A stretch of 64,000 bases of DNA, taken from NCBI GenBank assembly GCA_937859595.1, contig CALMAH010000030.1, forward strand, positions 18,763 through 82,762. The letters run 5' to 3'. The notes below the pieces were generated by a model. The model had not been told where the DNA came from. It worked only from the letters and a program-made list of their open reading frames with translations, and searched no databases. Positions 43,281 to 52,149 of the stretch are shown here, piece after piece. The translations under genes and the position numbers were made by a program. Numbering within the stretch: position 1 is the first letter of the stretch; every line of letters begins with the position of its first letter. Origin of the DNA: an uncultured Acidobacteriota bacterium. GTDB taxonomy: Bacteria; Acidobacteriota; Blastocatellia; Pyrinomonadales; Pyrinomonadaceae.

Positions 43281-43757
43281 TCAGTTTTTTCGTTGTCGGG
43301 TCGAACGATCGAATAGGGGCATCGCGTCGCCGGCACCTATTCTCGCGATCTCGTCTCGTATAGAACGGATGACGGCCGCACGGACACGGCCCCTTTTCTG
43401 CGGAGACATCGCCTCCGTTTCGACCACTATCTCATGGTTAGTATGCTCCCAAGCCCGTTCGAGCATTTCGGCATATAGGGCGAGTTTTGTGATGTCGTAA
43501 GGAACCGCAATATCCCGGCACCCAAGGCCGGCAAATACCACAAGGTAACGGGCGGTGGCCTTATCTGGACAAAAGATGCGAGTGCGGCCGACTTGTATCT
43601 CGTTTCCGAGCAGCGTTTCGATGATCATGGGAGAATGTTCACGTGGCGGAATGTCCATCTTGAACGACCGGGTCCTCAGCGGGCGGATCTGCTCGCTGTA
43701 GAGATCGGGAAGCCAGTCGCTGCCCAGTCGTTCCCGGATGTTCTTTACGGACTCCAT
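43281..43757 (-). CDS. Protein of unknown function
   Basis: The protein is 158 residues from ATG 43757. The first part, with LGSDWLPDLYSEQIRPLRTR and PPREHSPMIIETLLGNEIQV, has no family that I know. The second part is alpha/beta (ARYLVVFAGLGCRDIAVPYD) and ends in basic helices. It is 8 bases upstream of the amidotransferase gene, so the two are probably cotranscribed. No catalytic motif is visible. Confidence 0.6.
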   Translation of the reverse strand: MESVKNIRERLGSDWLPDLYSEQIRPLRTRSFKMDIPPREHSPMIIETLLGNEIQVGRTRIFCPDKATARYLVVFAGLGCRDIAVPYDITKLALYAEMLERAWEHTNHEIVVETEAMSPQKRGRVRAAVIRSIRDEIARIGAGDAMPLFDRSTRQRKN

Positions 43758-43831
43758 CTTGAAGCACAAACGGCGCCTCCGTTACCTGGGCGACGCCGCA
43801 TCAGGCCTCCTGCGAGGCATAAACCATAACT

Positions 43832-45364
43832 CTATCTTAAATTAGCCTCGACTTCGGGTGCGGCCGGCGTTGCGAATTTTTCGATAACACTGTTCCCGAA
43901 AATACCGAGATAAAATATGCCGATGACGGATATCAGGATCACGGCAGAGATCGATACGGGCACTTTCGGAGAGACCCATTCCGTCGTCCGTTCCTTGAAG
44001 AACATTACAACAATGATCCGAAGGTAGTAATAGGCGGAGATCGCGGTATTGACCACAGCCGCTACTACCATAATCGTGAGCAGCGTCTCACCCGCCTCAA
44101 GGGCCGGACGGAAAACGAGCACCTTGCCAATGAAGCCGGCCGTAAGCGGCAACCCTAGCAGACTCAGCATGAACAGCGAAAGAGTAAAGGCCAAAAGCGG
44201 CGACCTGAACCCAATGCCATTGAAATCCTCAAACTCGGTGCGGCGATCATCCTTTTGCCCAAGCAGCGTAACTATGGCAAAGGCACCCAGATTCGCAACC
44301 GCATAGGTCAGCATATAGAAGGCGACCGCGGCGACCGCGACGTCCCTCGCGGCGATCGTCACAGCGACTCCCGCCCCTACAAATCCCACCAGAGCGTAAC
44401 CGGCGTGTGCGATCGACGAATACGCCAGCATTCGCTTGATGTTGTTCTGCATTATGGCGGCTACGTTCCCAATGGTCATGCTGAAGATCGCCATTACAGC
44501 CAGTACGGTCACCCACGAACGGGTAAGATAGCCGGCTGCCTCAGCACCGGCAACGAGCGGAAAACCGATGACGAAAACGCGAAGGAACGAAGCGAAGGCC
44601 GCAGCTTTGGGCCCGGCCGCCATAAAACCTGTGATCGGCGAGGGTGCGCCTTCGTAAACATCGGGCGCCCAAACGTGGAACGGTGCGACCGCGACCTTAA
44701 ATCCGAACCCGACGATAAGCATCGCTCCACCGACAAGCAGCAGTGCCGGGAAATTAGGATCAGCTACCTTTGCCGCGATCTCCGTGATATTCATCGTGCC
44801 CGTCGCCCCATAGACCAGCGCGATACCATATAACAGGAACGCAGAGGCAAGCGAGCCGAGAATGAAATACTTCATTGCCGATTCGTTTGAGCGAAGGTCA
44901 GATTTTCTAAGGCCCGCCATCACATAGGTCGCGATCGACAGCGTCTCCAGCCCAAGGAAGATCACGACCAGATCGTTACCCGAGGCCATCAGCATCATTC
45001 CAAATGTCGCGAAAAGGAGAAGTGCGTGGTATTCTCCTGCGGGAACATCTTCGCGTTCGACCCAGATAGCTGAAACCAGGATCGTGAATGCAGATACAAT
45101 AAGAAAAACCGCAGTAAAGGAGAGCCTCAGACTGTCGTGGGTGACCATCCCGCCCCAAGCCGTCACCGGAAGTCCGCTCGACGATGACCACATCGCGAAC
45201 AGTGCAATGCCGGCAAGCACAAGTCCAATGATCGACATCGCTCCACTAACACGGCGGTCCCGCGGGAAAAAGCTGTCATAGACCATCACGATCGCACCCG
45301 TCAGAGCGACGATTATCTCCGGCAGGATGATGTAAAGATTTACATTCGGATCAGACAACTGCAT
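43832..45364 (-). CDS. nuoN: NADH-quinone oxidoreductase subunit N
   Basis: The protein is 510 residues with about fourteen TM helices. MKYFILGSLASAFLLYGIAL, FKVAVAPFHVWAPDVYEGAP and KRMLAYSSIAHAGYALVGF are antiporter-like subunit signatures with the conserved lysines and the TM5 glutamate region. It forms one of the proton channels of complex I in the membrane arm. Last gene of the nuo operon, 33 bases after nuoM. Confidence 0.95.
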   Translation of the reverse strand: MQLSDPNVNLYIILPEIIVALTGAIVMVYDSFFPRDRRVSGAMSIIGLVLAGIALFAMWSSSSGLPVTAWGGMVTHDSLRLSFTAVFLIVSAFTILVSAIWVEREDVPAGEYHALLLFATFGMMLMASGNDLVVIFLGLETLSIATYVMAGLRKSDLRSNESAMKYFILGSLASAFLLYGIALVYGATGTMNITEIAAKVADPNFPALLLVGGAMLIVGFGFKVAVAPFHVWAPDVYEGAPSPITGFMAAGPKAAAFASFLRVFVIGFPLVAGAEAAGYLTRSWVTVLAVMAIFSMTIGNVAAIMQNNIKRMLAYSSIAHAGYALVGFVGAGVAVTIAARDVAVAAVAFYMLTYAVANLGAFAIVTLLGQKDDRRTEFEDFNGIGFRSPLLAFTLSLFMLSLLGLPLTAGFIGKVLVFRPALEAGETLLTIMVVAAVVNTAISAYYYLRIIVVMFFKERTTEWVSPKVPVSISAVILISVIGIFYLGIFGNSVIEKFATPAAPEVEANLR

Positions 45365-45397
45365 AAAATAAGTAAAAATTAAACCGAGCGTTCCCCA

Positions 45398-46984
45398 CTA
45401 CCGAACGGCCTGCTCTGCATCGACAGTCCCTCCGGCTTGTCTTACAACGCGTTCTTTGATAGCGACCACAGAGTCTCTTGACCTTTCAAGGAAGGGGCTC
45501 GGATATACGCCCATGAACACCATCAGGAACAATAGCGGAACCATAAGCCCGATCTCACGATAGCTCAGGTCCTTTAAACCTCGATTCTTTTCATTTGCGA
45601 CCTTGCCAAAAAATACACGCTGGATCATCCACAACAAATAGACCGCTGCGAAGATAACTCCGGTCCCGGCAAGCATTGTCGCGATGTAGTTCCAATTGGC
45701 TGAGGCAGTTATTGCCAGAATGGTCGATTTCCACATTCCGACCATGATCAGGAACTCCCCTACAAAGCCGTTCAGGAACGGAAGTCCGACCGACGACATT
45801 GCTGTGATAATAAAAATGGTCGCATAGATCGGCATTACATTCGCAAGCCCGCCGAATTCGCTTATCTCCCGGGTATGGCGGCGCTCATAGATGAAGCCAA
45901 CAAGGAGGAAAAGAGCCCCCGTAGAGATCCCATGGTTCAGCATCTGGTAGAGCGCCCCCTGCATTCCCCATTCGGTAAAGGAGAACATACCGAGCACAAC
46001 AAAACCCATGTGAGCAACCGAGGAATAGGCCACCAGTCGCTTGACGTCCGGCTGGACCATCGCGACGAGAGCACCATAGATGATGCCGATAATTGCGAGC
46101 ACAATGAAAATCGGAGCCAGTTCTCTGCTGGCGTCCGGAAACAGCGGGAAATTGAACCGCATTATTCCATACGTGCCCATTTTGAGCAGTACGGCCGCAA
46201 GTATCACCGAACCGGCAGTCGGGGCTTCCGTATGCGCGTCCGGCAGCCATGTATGGAAGGGGAATAGCGGCACCTTTATCGAGAAAGCAAGCGCGAATGC
46301 AAGGAAAAGCAGCAAACCGGTCTCCGGTGCAAACACAAGTGTGCCCATCTGAAGTGAGTTCAGGATAGTCACAAAATCAAAGCTCCCGGTCCCGGTTGCC
46401 TGATAGTGCAGGTAGTAAAGGCTGATTATCGCGACAAGCATCAACAAGCTGCCCAGTGCCGTAAAAATAAAGAACTTTACAGCCGCGTATATTCGATTTG
46501 CCCCGCCCCAAATACCTATCAGGAAAAACATCGGAACGAGCGAGGCCTCAAAGAACAAATAAAAGACCAATAGATCTAGCGAGACAAAAACCCCGACCAT
46601 CGCGCTCTGCAGCAGTAGAAGAAACACGTAAAACGCCAGTGGCCGCTTTTCCACCGCATTCCAGGTCGAGAGGACAGCGATGGGCATGATGAAATTCGTA
46701 AGTACCACCAGCCAGAGACTCAGGCCGTCAACCCCGACGTGATAGTTCGCATTGATCGCTTCAATCCATGCAAATTTCTGGACAAACTGGAAACCTCCGG
46801 CTGAGGTCCCGCCACCCCCAAGCAAGAGAAGTGTGAGCAAAAAGAGAACGATCGTAATGACGAACGTCACCCATTTAAGATGCTCATCGCTCTTCCAGAA
46901 TAACTGGTGGGCGACCAGCCCTGCCGCTCCGACAACCGGCAGCAGGATCAAAAGCGTTAAAAGGTTTTCTGTGATCAGATCCAT
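45398..46984 (-). CDS. nuoM: NADH-quinone oxidoreductase subunit M
   Basis: The protein is 528 residues from ATG 46984 (MDLITENLL); the frame extends 21 codons upstream without a better start. Signatures: VGVDGLSLWLVVLTNFIMPI, YLFFEASLVPMFFLIGIWGG, KVPLFPFHTWLPDAHTEAPT and KRLVAYSSVAHMGFVVLGMF, all with the channel lysines and glutamate. It is a proton-pumping antiporter-like subunit. A secreted-protein gene separates it from nuoL. Confidence 0.95.
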   Translation of the reverse strand: MDLITENLLTLLILLPVVGAAGLVAHQLFWKSDEHLKWVTFVITIVLFLLTLLLLGGGGTSAGGFQFVQKFAWIEAINANYHVGVDGLSLWLVVLTNFIMPIAVLSTWNAVEKRPLAFYVFLLLLQSAMVGVFVSLDLLVFYLFFEASLVPMFFLIGIWGGANRIYAAVKFFIFTALGSLLMLVAIISLYYLHYQATGTGSFDFVTILNSLQMGTLVFAPETGLLLFLAFALAFSIKVPLFPFHTWLPDAHTEAPTAGSVILAAVLLKMGTYGIMRFNFPLFPDASRELAPIFIVLAIIGIIYGALVAMVQPDVKRLVAYSSVAHMGFVVLGMFSFTEWGMQGALYQMLNHGISTGALFLLVGFIYERRHTREISEFGGLANVMPIYATIFIITAMSSVGLPFLNGFVGEFLIMVGMWKSTILAITASANWNYIATMLAGTGVIFAAVYLLWMIQRVFFGKVANEKNRGLKDLSYREIGLMVPLLFLMVFMGVYPSPFLERSRDSVVAIKERVVRQAGGTVDAEQAVR

Positions 46985-47007
46985 AATGATCCAAGGTCTT
47001 CTATATT

Positions 47008-47640
47008 CTACGGCCCCGTCGGATAGAGATCCTTCGCCTGCAGCCATCCGCGCGACACCTTTCCACCCGGACCCATGTACATCGCCTCGACCCAGTTGCC
47101 AGAGGACCGGATCACTCTTATCGGGTCATTCTTGACGACATAACTTCGCCCCCGGCTTCTTGCATCCGCCGAGCTGTGAAAATATGACCTGGTTGCAGAG
47201 ATCATCCGTAGCGATTCCCATTCGCCCTGCCTCGTCAATTCGAACTCGACGCCCTCGTCCTCTTTCAGCATCGGAGCAACGTTCCAGCAGCCTCCGTGTT
47301 CACCGTGGAGCCGTAGGGTTATCGAGATTCGTCCGCCAGATTCAGAGAGCGTTACTTCGCCGGTTATAACTTCGTCCGGAAAGGCAGGATGCCATGTGGC
47401 CACCTCATACGTTCCGCCCTCGTCCGATGAACCCTGCAACATAAAGGTGCACGTAAATCTCGGATTTCCTCGGCCGTCGTCTCCGGTGCCCTGGGAAAAA
47501 TAACCGGTCAAAACACCATCCTTTGCAACTCCGAGAACCAGATCCTCATACTCGCCGGAGACGATCTTCTGCCCGGCGGCCACGCCGGTTATCAACACGA
47601 CCAGGGCAAAGATACGCACGATCATGGGCGATCCGGTCAT
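47008..47640 (-). CDS. Secreted SH3-like protein inserted between nuoL and nuoM
   Basis: The protein is 210 residues from ATG 47640, two bases after the nuoL TAA. A signal peptide (MIVRIFALVVLITGVAAGQ) is followed by a beta-rich domain (GEYEDLVLGVAKDGVLTGYF) and a C-terminal SH3-like repeat (RSYVVKNDPIRVIRSSGNWV, GWLQAKDLYP). Such domains usually bind peptides or cell-wall material in the periplasm. No known complex I subunit resembles it. It may be an assembly factor or a passenger. Confidence 0.75.
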   Translation of the reverse strand: MTGSPMIVRIFALVVLITGVAAGQKIVSGEYEDLVLGVAKDGVLTGYFSQGTGDDGRGNPRFTCTFMLQGSSDEGGTYEVATWHPAFPDEVITGEVTLSESGGRISITLRLHGEHGGCWNVAPMLKEDEGVEFELTRQGEWESLRMISATRSYFHSSADARSRGRSYVVKNDPIRVIRSSGNWVEAMYMGPGGKVSRGWLQAKDLYPTGP

Positions 47641-47641
47641 A

Positions 47642-49882
47642 TTATCCAAGCAACCTCACGCCGTAATAAATAAAATAACCAAGTACCACTATGGCACCAA
47701 AAATGATCATTGCCGCATAGCTGCGAACAAACCCGACCTGTATCCTACGTGCCGCCGAGCCGAGTTCGCGAACAAAGCTGCCGATCCCGTTAACGATGCC
47801 GTCAATAAACCCGAGGTCGAATCCTTTCCACAACGCATTTCGTGAAAGATTCGTCAATGGATCGACGATATATCCATTGTAAAATTCGTCAAGCCGCCAT
47901 TTCTCCTCGAGTATCTTCGGCATCTTACGCAGCGGATCGGAACGGAACATGAACCATCCTATCCCAATACCCACGAACGCCAGGACCGTTGATAGCAAAG
48001 CCAGCCAGCGCTCAGTGCTGACAGCTTCCGGCGAATGGGCCTTTGCATTTTCACGAGCCTTTTCCGCCGCGGCGGTCGGTATCTCGGCAACCACGGGACC
48101 CAGCACATGCTCGAATCGATTGGCCTCCTTACCGACTATTGAACTTACCACCGGCAGAGAACTCAACGCATAGGGTATTCCGATCAATCCCCCGACCGTT
48201 GAAAGAAAGGCTAGAACAATGAGCGGAACGGTCATCACCCAGGGCGATTCGTGCGGCTTAAAGTCGTGGGGCAATGCATGATGATGTTCGTCGGAGTCAT
48301 CTTCGTGGTGATCGAGTGCGTGGGTGTCGTCGTGCGGTACTTTGGCATCGGCGGCATCGCCAGTGGCAAAGGCGGTCTCCTCAGCTATCGCCGGTTCGCC
48401 GGGATCGTCTGCTACCGGCAGTTCATGCGGGGCCTCGGCCCAGCGTTCTGTGCCCCAAAATGTCATCACCATCATTCGCGTCATGTAGATCGCGGTCAGA
48501 ATGGCGGTGATCACGGCGACCCCCCAGAGCAGTTCATTTCCCGGGAAGGCTCCGTTCTGGAAATACTTGTCGGCGGCGAACGTCTTGTAAAGGATCTCAT
48601 CCTTTGAGAAAAAGCCCGCCCAGATGGGAATTCCGGCAATGGCAAGCCATCCCATCACCATCGTAATGAACGTGATCGGCATGTACTTCTTAAGGTTACC
48701 CATCCGCCGCATGTCCTGCTCATGATGCATCCCGTGGATGACCGAGCCGGAGCCGAGGAACAGGAGCGCCTTAAAGAAGGCGTGGGTCATTACGTGGAAT
48801 ATCGCGACAACAAATGCTCCAACACCGGCAGCGAGGAACATGAAGCCGAGCTGAGATACGGTCGAGTAAGCCAGGACCTTCTTGATATCGTTCTGTGCGA
48901 TCGCAATGGTCGCGGCAAATATTGCCGTTGCGGCACCCACCACGGCAATGATCCACATCGCCGTCGGTGCGAATTGATAGATCGCGTTGGAGCGAACAAC
49001 GAGATAGACGCCAGCCGTGACCATCGTCGCCGCGTGGATAAGAGCGGAAACCGGTGTCGGGCCTGCCATAGCGTCCGGGAGCCACGTCAGAAGCGGGATC
49101 TGTGCTGATTTTCCCGTAGCTCCGATGAACATCAACACCCCGATAGAAGTAAGCCCACCGGCGACGATCGCTCCCCACGTAAACGGATCGGCCGCGGTCA
49201 CGTTATTCAGGACCCAAGTAAAAACACTCGTGACCTCTTCTCCCCCTACGGTCTTGTCAAAAAACGAGATCGAGCCTGTAAGCGAAAATACGAGAAAGAT
49301 ACCCATCAGCACGCCCCAGTCGCCGATGCGGTTCATTACAAATGCCTTCTTGGCGGCTTCGCGTGCTTCGTTTCGCTTCAGGTAGTAGCCGATCAATAGG
49401 TAAGAGCAAAGACCGACGCCTTCCCAGCCGACGAACATCAGCAGGTAATTGTCCGCGAGCACAAGCGTAAGCATCGCGAACATAAAGAGGTTCAGATACG
49501 CGAAAAACCGGTAAAACCCCTTATCGCCGTGCATGTAGCCCGTGGCAAAAATATGGATCAAAAGGCCGACGAAGGTAACGAACAAAGCGTAGATGCCGGA
49601 AAGCCGATCCATACCGAGCGCGAAATCCGCACGGAAACCGCCGACGTTTATCCAGGTCCAAATATGTGCGAGGACAGGCTGGTCAATGAAGAGCGCACCG
49701 CCGTGTGACGTGCCGACGCCGAACGCGATCATGAACGCCACTATCGTCGAAATCGCGATGGCCCCGCAGGCAACAGCGCCGCTGAAAAGCTCATTCTTTA
49801 GCCTGCCGCCGATAAGCCAGTTAATGACCGCACCAGCCAGAGGAGCAAATATGATTATGCTAAGAAGGTTGTTTTCGATCAT
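47642..49882 (-). CDS. nuoL: NADH-quinone oxidoreductase subunit L with His-rich loop
   Basis: The protein is 746 residues, longer than the usual 600-650. VGWEGVGLCSYLLIGYY, KSAQIPLLTWLPDAMAGPTP, HAATMVTAGVYLV and KVLAYSTVSQLGFMFLAAGV are the antiporter-like core, and the C-terminal amphipathic helix and last TM anchor are present. Between about residues 495 and 555 is an insertion rich in His, Asp and Glu (DDTHALDHHEDDSDEHHH), probably a solvent-exposed metal-binding or flexible loop. Confidence 0.95.
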   Translation of the reverse strand: MIENNLLSIIIFAPLAGAVINWLIGGRLKNELFSGAVACGAIAISTIVAFMIAFGVGTSHGGALFIDQPVLAHIWTWINVGGFRADFALGMDRLSGIYALFVTFVGLLIHIFATGYMHGDKGFYRFFAYLNLFMFAMLTLVLADNYLLMFVGWEGVGLCSYLLIGYYLKRNEAREAAKKAFVMNRIGDWGVLMGIFLVFSLTGSISFFDKTVGGEEVTSVFTWVLNNVTAADPFTWGAIVAGGLTSIGVLMFIGATGKSAQIPLLTWLPDAMAGPTPVSALIHAATMVTAGVYLVVRSNAIYQFAPTAMWIIAVVGAATAIFAATIAIAQNDIKKVLAYSTVSQLGFMFLAAGVGAFVVAIFHVMTHAFFKALLFLGSGSVIHGMHHEQDMRRMGNLKKYMPITFITMVMGWLAIAGIPIWAGFFSKDEILYKTFAADKYFQNGAFPGNELLWGVAVITAILTAIYMTRMMVMTFWGTERWAEAPHELPVADDPGEPAIAEETAFATGDAADAKVPHDDTHALDHHEDDSDEHHHALPHDFKPHESPWVMTVPLIVLAFLSTVGGLIGIPYALSSLPVVSSIVGKEANRFEHVLGPVVAEIPTAAAEKARENAKAHSPEAVSTERWLALLSTVLAFVGIGIGWFMFRSDPLRKMPKILEEKWRLDEFYNGYIVDPLTNLSRNALWKGFDLGFIDGIVNGIGSFVRELGSAARRIQVGFVRSYAAMIIFGAIVVLGYFIYYGVRLLG

Positions 49883-49966
49883 CGAAAATCCTTAGTGCCG
49901 ACGCGATCCGGCATTCGTCGTCCACTGCCGCACCGCGCAGCACAGCCCAAGTAACAAGACAAGTAA

Positions 49967-50272
49967 CTAAAACTTCAATATGCTCGCATCATCCACGTCA
50001 ACCGAGATGCGGTTGCGGAAAAATGCAATGATTATCCCAAGCCCCACGGCAGCCTCGGCGGCCGCAACAGACATAACCATGAACACGAAAAGCTGGCCCG
50101 AGACGTCCGCGTAGAATCGGGAAAACGCGACAAAAGTCAGATTTACGGCGTTGAGCATCAACTCGATGCACATGAACATCCCGATCGCGTTACGTTTATA
50201 CACGACGCCCACTGCTCCGATCGTGAACAGTATGCCCGAAAGTGCCAGATAACTTTCCAAACCAGGTTGCAT
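49967..50272 (-). CDS. nuoK: NADH-quinone oxidoreductase subunit K
   Basis: The protein is 101 residues with three TM helices. [40 protein letters not shown] (with the conserved TM2 glutamate) and [19 protein letters not shown] (TM3 glutamate) are standard. It links the E-channel to the antiporter-like subunits. 84 bases separate it from nuoL and 84 from nuoJ. Confidence 0.95.
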   Translation of the reverse strand: MQPGLESYLALSGILFTIGAVGVVYKRNAIGMFMCIELMLNAVNLTFVAFSRFYADVSGQLFVFMVMSVAAAEAAVGLGIIIAFFRNRISVDVDDASILKF

Positions 50273-50356
50273 GTTCTTTAATTAAACTACGTATCAGGTT
50301 TCGCCGCGCCTAGCCGGCCAATATTCATGAACCGGAGCGTCCCTTAAACGAGAGTT

Positions 50357-50905
50357 TCATTTCTCTTCCACGTTCTGGCCGCTGACCGCATCGAGTCTCG
50401 ATTGCTCGGACTTTCTGACAAGCATTACGGCACCGATGATCGCCATAAGCAGCATCACGCCAACTATCTCGACCGGCAGCAGATATTCCGTGTACATCGC
50501 CGTACCGATGCTCATCGTATTCCCGACGGTTGTAGAAGCATCAAAATCCGGCTTCGGCGTCTTCAAAACGGCGTAATAAATGAAAAATGTCTGGGCCAGC
50601 AAAGCCACGCCGAGGCCACCACCGACAAAATATAGATACCTCAAGCGATCAAGCGGCTTATCCTCGTCCAGATTGAGCAGCATAATGACGAATATCACAA
50701 GCACCATAATCGCCCCTGCATAGACAAGGATCTGGGTGACAGCTATAAACGGTGCCGCTAACGTCACGTAGAGACATGCCAACGCTACGAACACGCCGAT
50801 CAAGGACACTGCGCTGTACAAGGGGTTTCGATGCACCACCATCGAAACGCCGCATGAAATGGCGACGCCGGCAAACAGAAAGAATAGTACGGTCGAGATC
50901 ATCAA
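50357..50905 (-). CDS. nuoJ: NADH-quinone oxidoreductase subunit J
   Basis: The protein is 182 residues with five TM helices. VHRNPLYSAVSLIGVFVALA, AVTQILVYAGAIMVLVIFVI and the loop LLNLDEDKPLDRLRYLYF match NuoJ. The last TM (EIVGVMLLMAIIGAVMLVRK) and polar tail are typical. In most operons nuoI would lie between nuoH and nuoJ; here only 74 non-coding bases are present. Confidence 0.93.
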   Translation of the reverse strand: MMISTVLFFLFAGVAISCGVSMVVHRNPLYSAVSLIGVFVALACLYVTLAAPFIAVTQILVYAGAIMVLVIFVIMLLNLDEDKPLDRLRYLYFVGGGLGVALLAQTFFIYYAVLKTPKPDFDASTTVGNTMSIGTAMYTEYLLPVEIVGVMLLMAIIGAVMLVRKSEQSRLDAVSGQNVEEK

Positions 50906-50979
50906 ATTTTTCGGAGCCTGAAGGTTGGGGCGCTGCCACCGAGTCTATCTCGGCGGTGACACTGGCCTTATTCCTCAGC

Positions 50980-52143
50980 TCATCTGTTCAAGAAATACAC
51001 GATCACTATTGTGACGATCACATTGCCGATCGCTACCGGAAGCAGGAACTTCCATCCGAAACTCATCAATTGGTCAAAGCGGAACCTCGGCAGTGTTCCG
51101 CGAACCCAAATATACAGGAACAAAAAGAAGAATATCTTCAACAAGAAGCCGATGTGGCTGATCACGGCGTAGCCGATCGTCCCCACACCAAACACGGCCT
51201 CCATACCCAGCCCCCGGGCGGCGTAATCCAATCCCGGAATGTACCAGCCGCCAAGAAAAAGCACCACACACATTACGGAAACAGTAAACATGTTCACGTA
51301 TTCCGCCATGAAAAATAGCGCAAACTTCAGAGCCGAATATTCCGTGTGAAATCCGGCGACGAGCTCGGTCTCAGCTTCGGGCAGATCGAACGGCACCCGA
51401 TTGGTCTCAGCAAAAGCGGCGATAAGAAACACAATGAACCCAACGAACTGTGGCACTATGAACCATCGCATATACCACGGCGAGTTTGACTGAGCATTTA
51501 TGATCCCGTTTAGATCGAGCGTCCCGGCGAGCAACACTACACCCAGTATCGACGCCCCCATTGCCAATTCATATGAGATCATCTGTGCCGATGATCGCAG
51601 CCCGCCCATAAGTGAATATTTACTGTTCGAAGACCAACCCGCCAACGCGATCCCATAAACCCCCACAGATGTTATTGCAAGAACGAACAGCACGCCGACG
51701 TCGATCTGGGCTATCGTCAATGGCAGATTTCTTGCCTGTTCGGCTATCCACGCGACCAGATTTTCCTCGCCGGCAAACGGGATGACAGGAGCATACGGCA
51801 CTAACCACCCGAGCGGATCTCTAATTTGAGGCCCAAACGGATACACGACTATCGGAAGAAGTGCACAGGTAAGAGCCACTAGTGGGGCAATGAAGTAAAT
51901 GAATTTGGTTGACTTATCCGGGGCAAGGTCTTCCTTAAGTATGAATTTTAGCAGGTCCGCAAATGGCTGCAGCACACCCCAAGGGCCCACCCGGTTGGGG
52001 CCAATTCGTCCCTGTATCCATCCAAGCACTTTGCGCTCGGCAAGGACCGTGTAGGCCACGATCATAAGCACGCCCTGAAAGGCGAGCAGGATCGCACCGG
52101 TGTAAACTATGAAAGGAAAAGCAGTCTTAAATGCCTGTTCCAT
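50980..52143 (-). CDS. nuoH: NADH-quinone oxidoreductase subunit H
   Basis: The protein is 387 residues with eight TM helices. AERKVLGWIQGRIGPNRVGP, FADLLKFILKED, AFAETNRVPFDLPEAETELV and GFHTEYSALKFALFFMAEYV are invariant NuoH segments lining the quinone site. It couples quinone reduction to the membrane arm. It follows nuoG by 6 bases. Confidence 0.96.
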   Translation of the reverse strand: MEQAFKTAFPFIVYTGAILLAFQGVLMIVAYTVLAERKVLGWIQGRIGPNRVGPWGVLQPFADLLKFILKEDLAPDKSTKFIYFIAPLVALTCALLPIVVYPFGPQIRDPLGWLVPYAPVIPFAGEENLVAWIAEQARNLPLTIAQIDVGVLFVLAITSVGVYGIALAGWSSNSKYSLMGGLRSSAQMISYELAMGASILGVVLLAGTLDLNGIINAQSNSPWYMRWFIVPQFVGFIVFLIAAFAETNRVPFDLPEAETELVAGFHTEYSALKFALFFMAEYVNMFTVSVMCVVLFLGGWYIPGLDYAARGLGMEAVFGVGTIGYAVISHIGFLLKIFFFLFLYIWVRGTLPRFRFDQLMSFGWKFLLPVAIGNVIVTIVIVYFLNR

Positions 52144-52149
52144 AGATGG

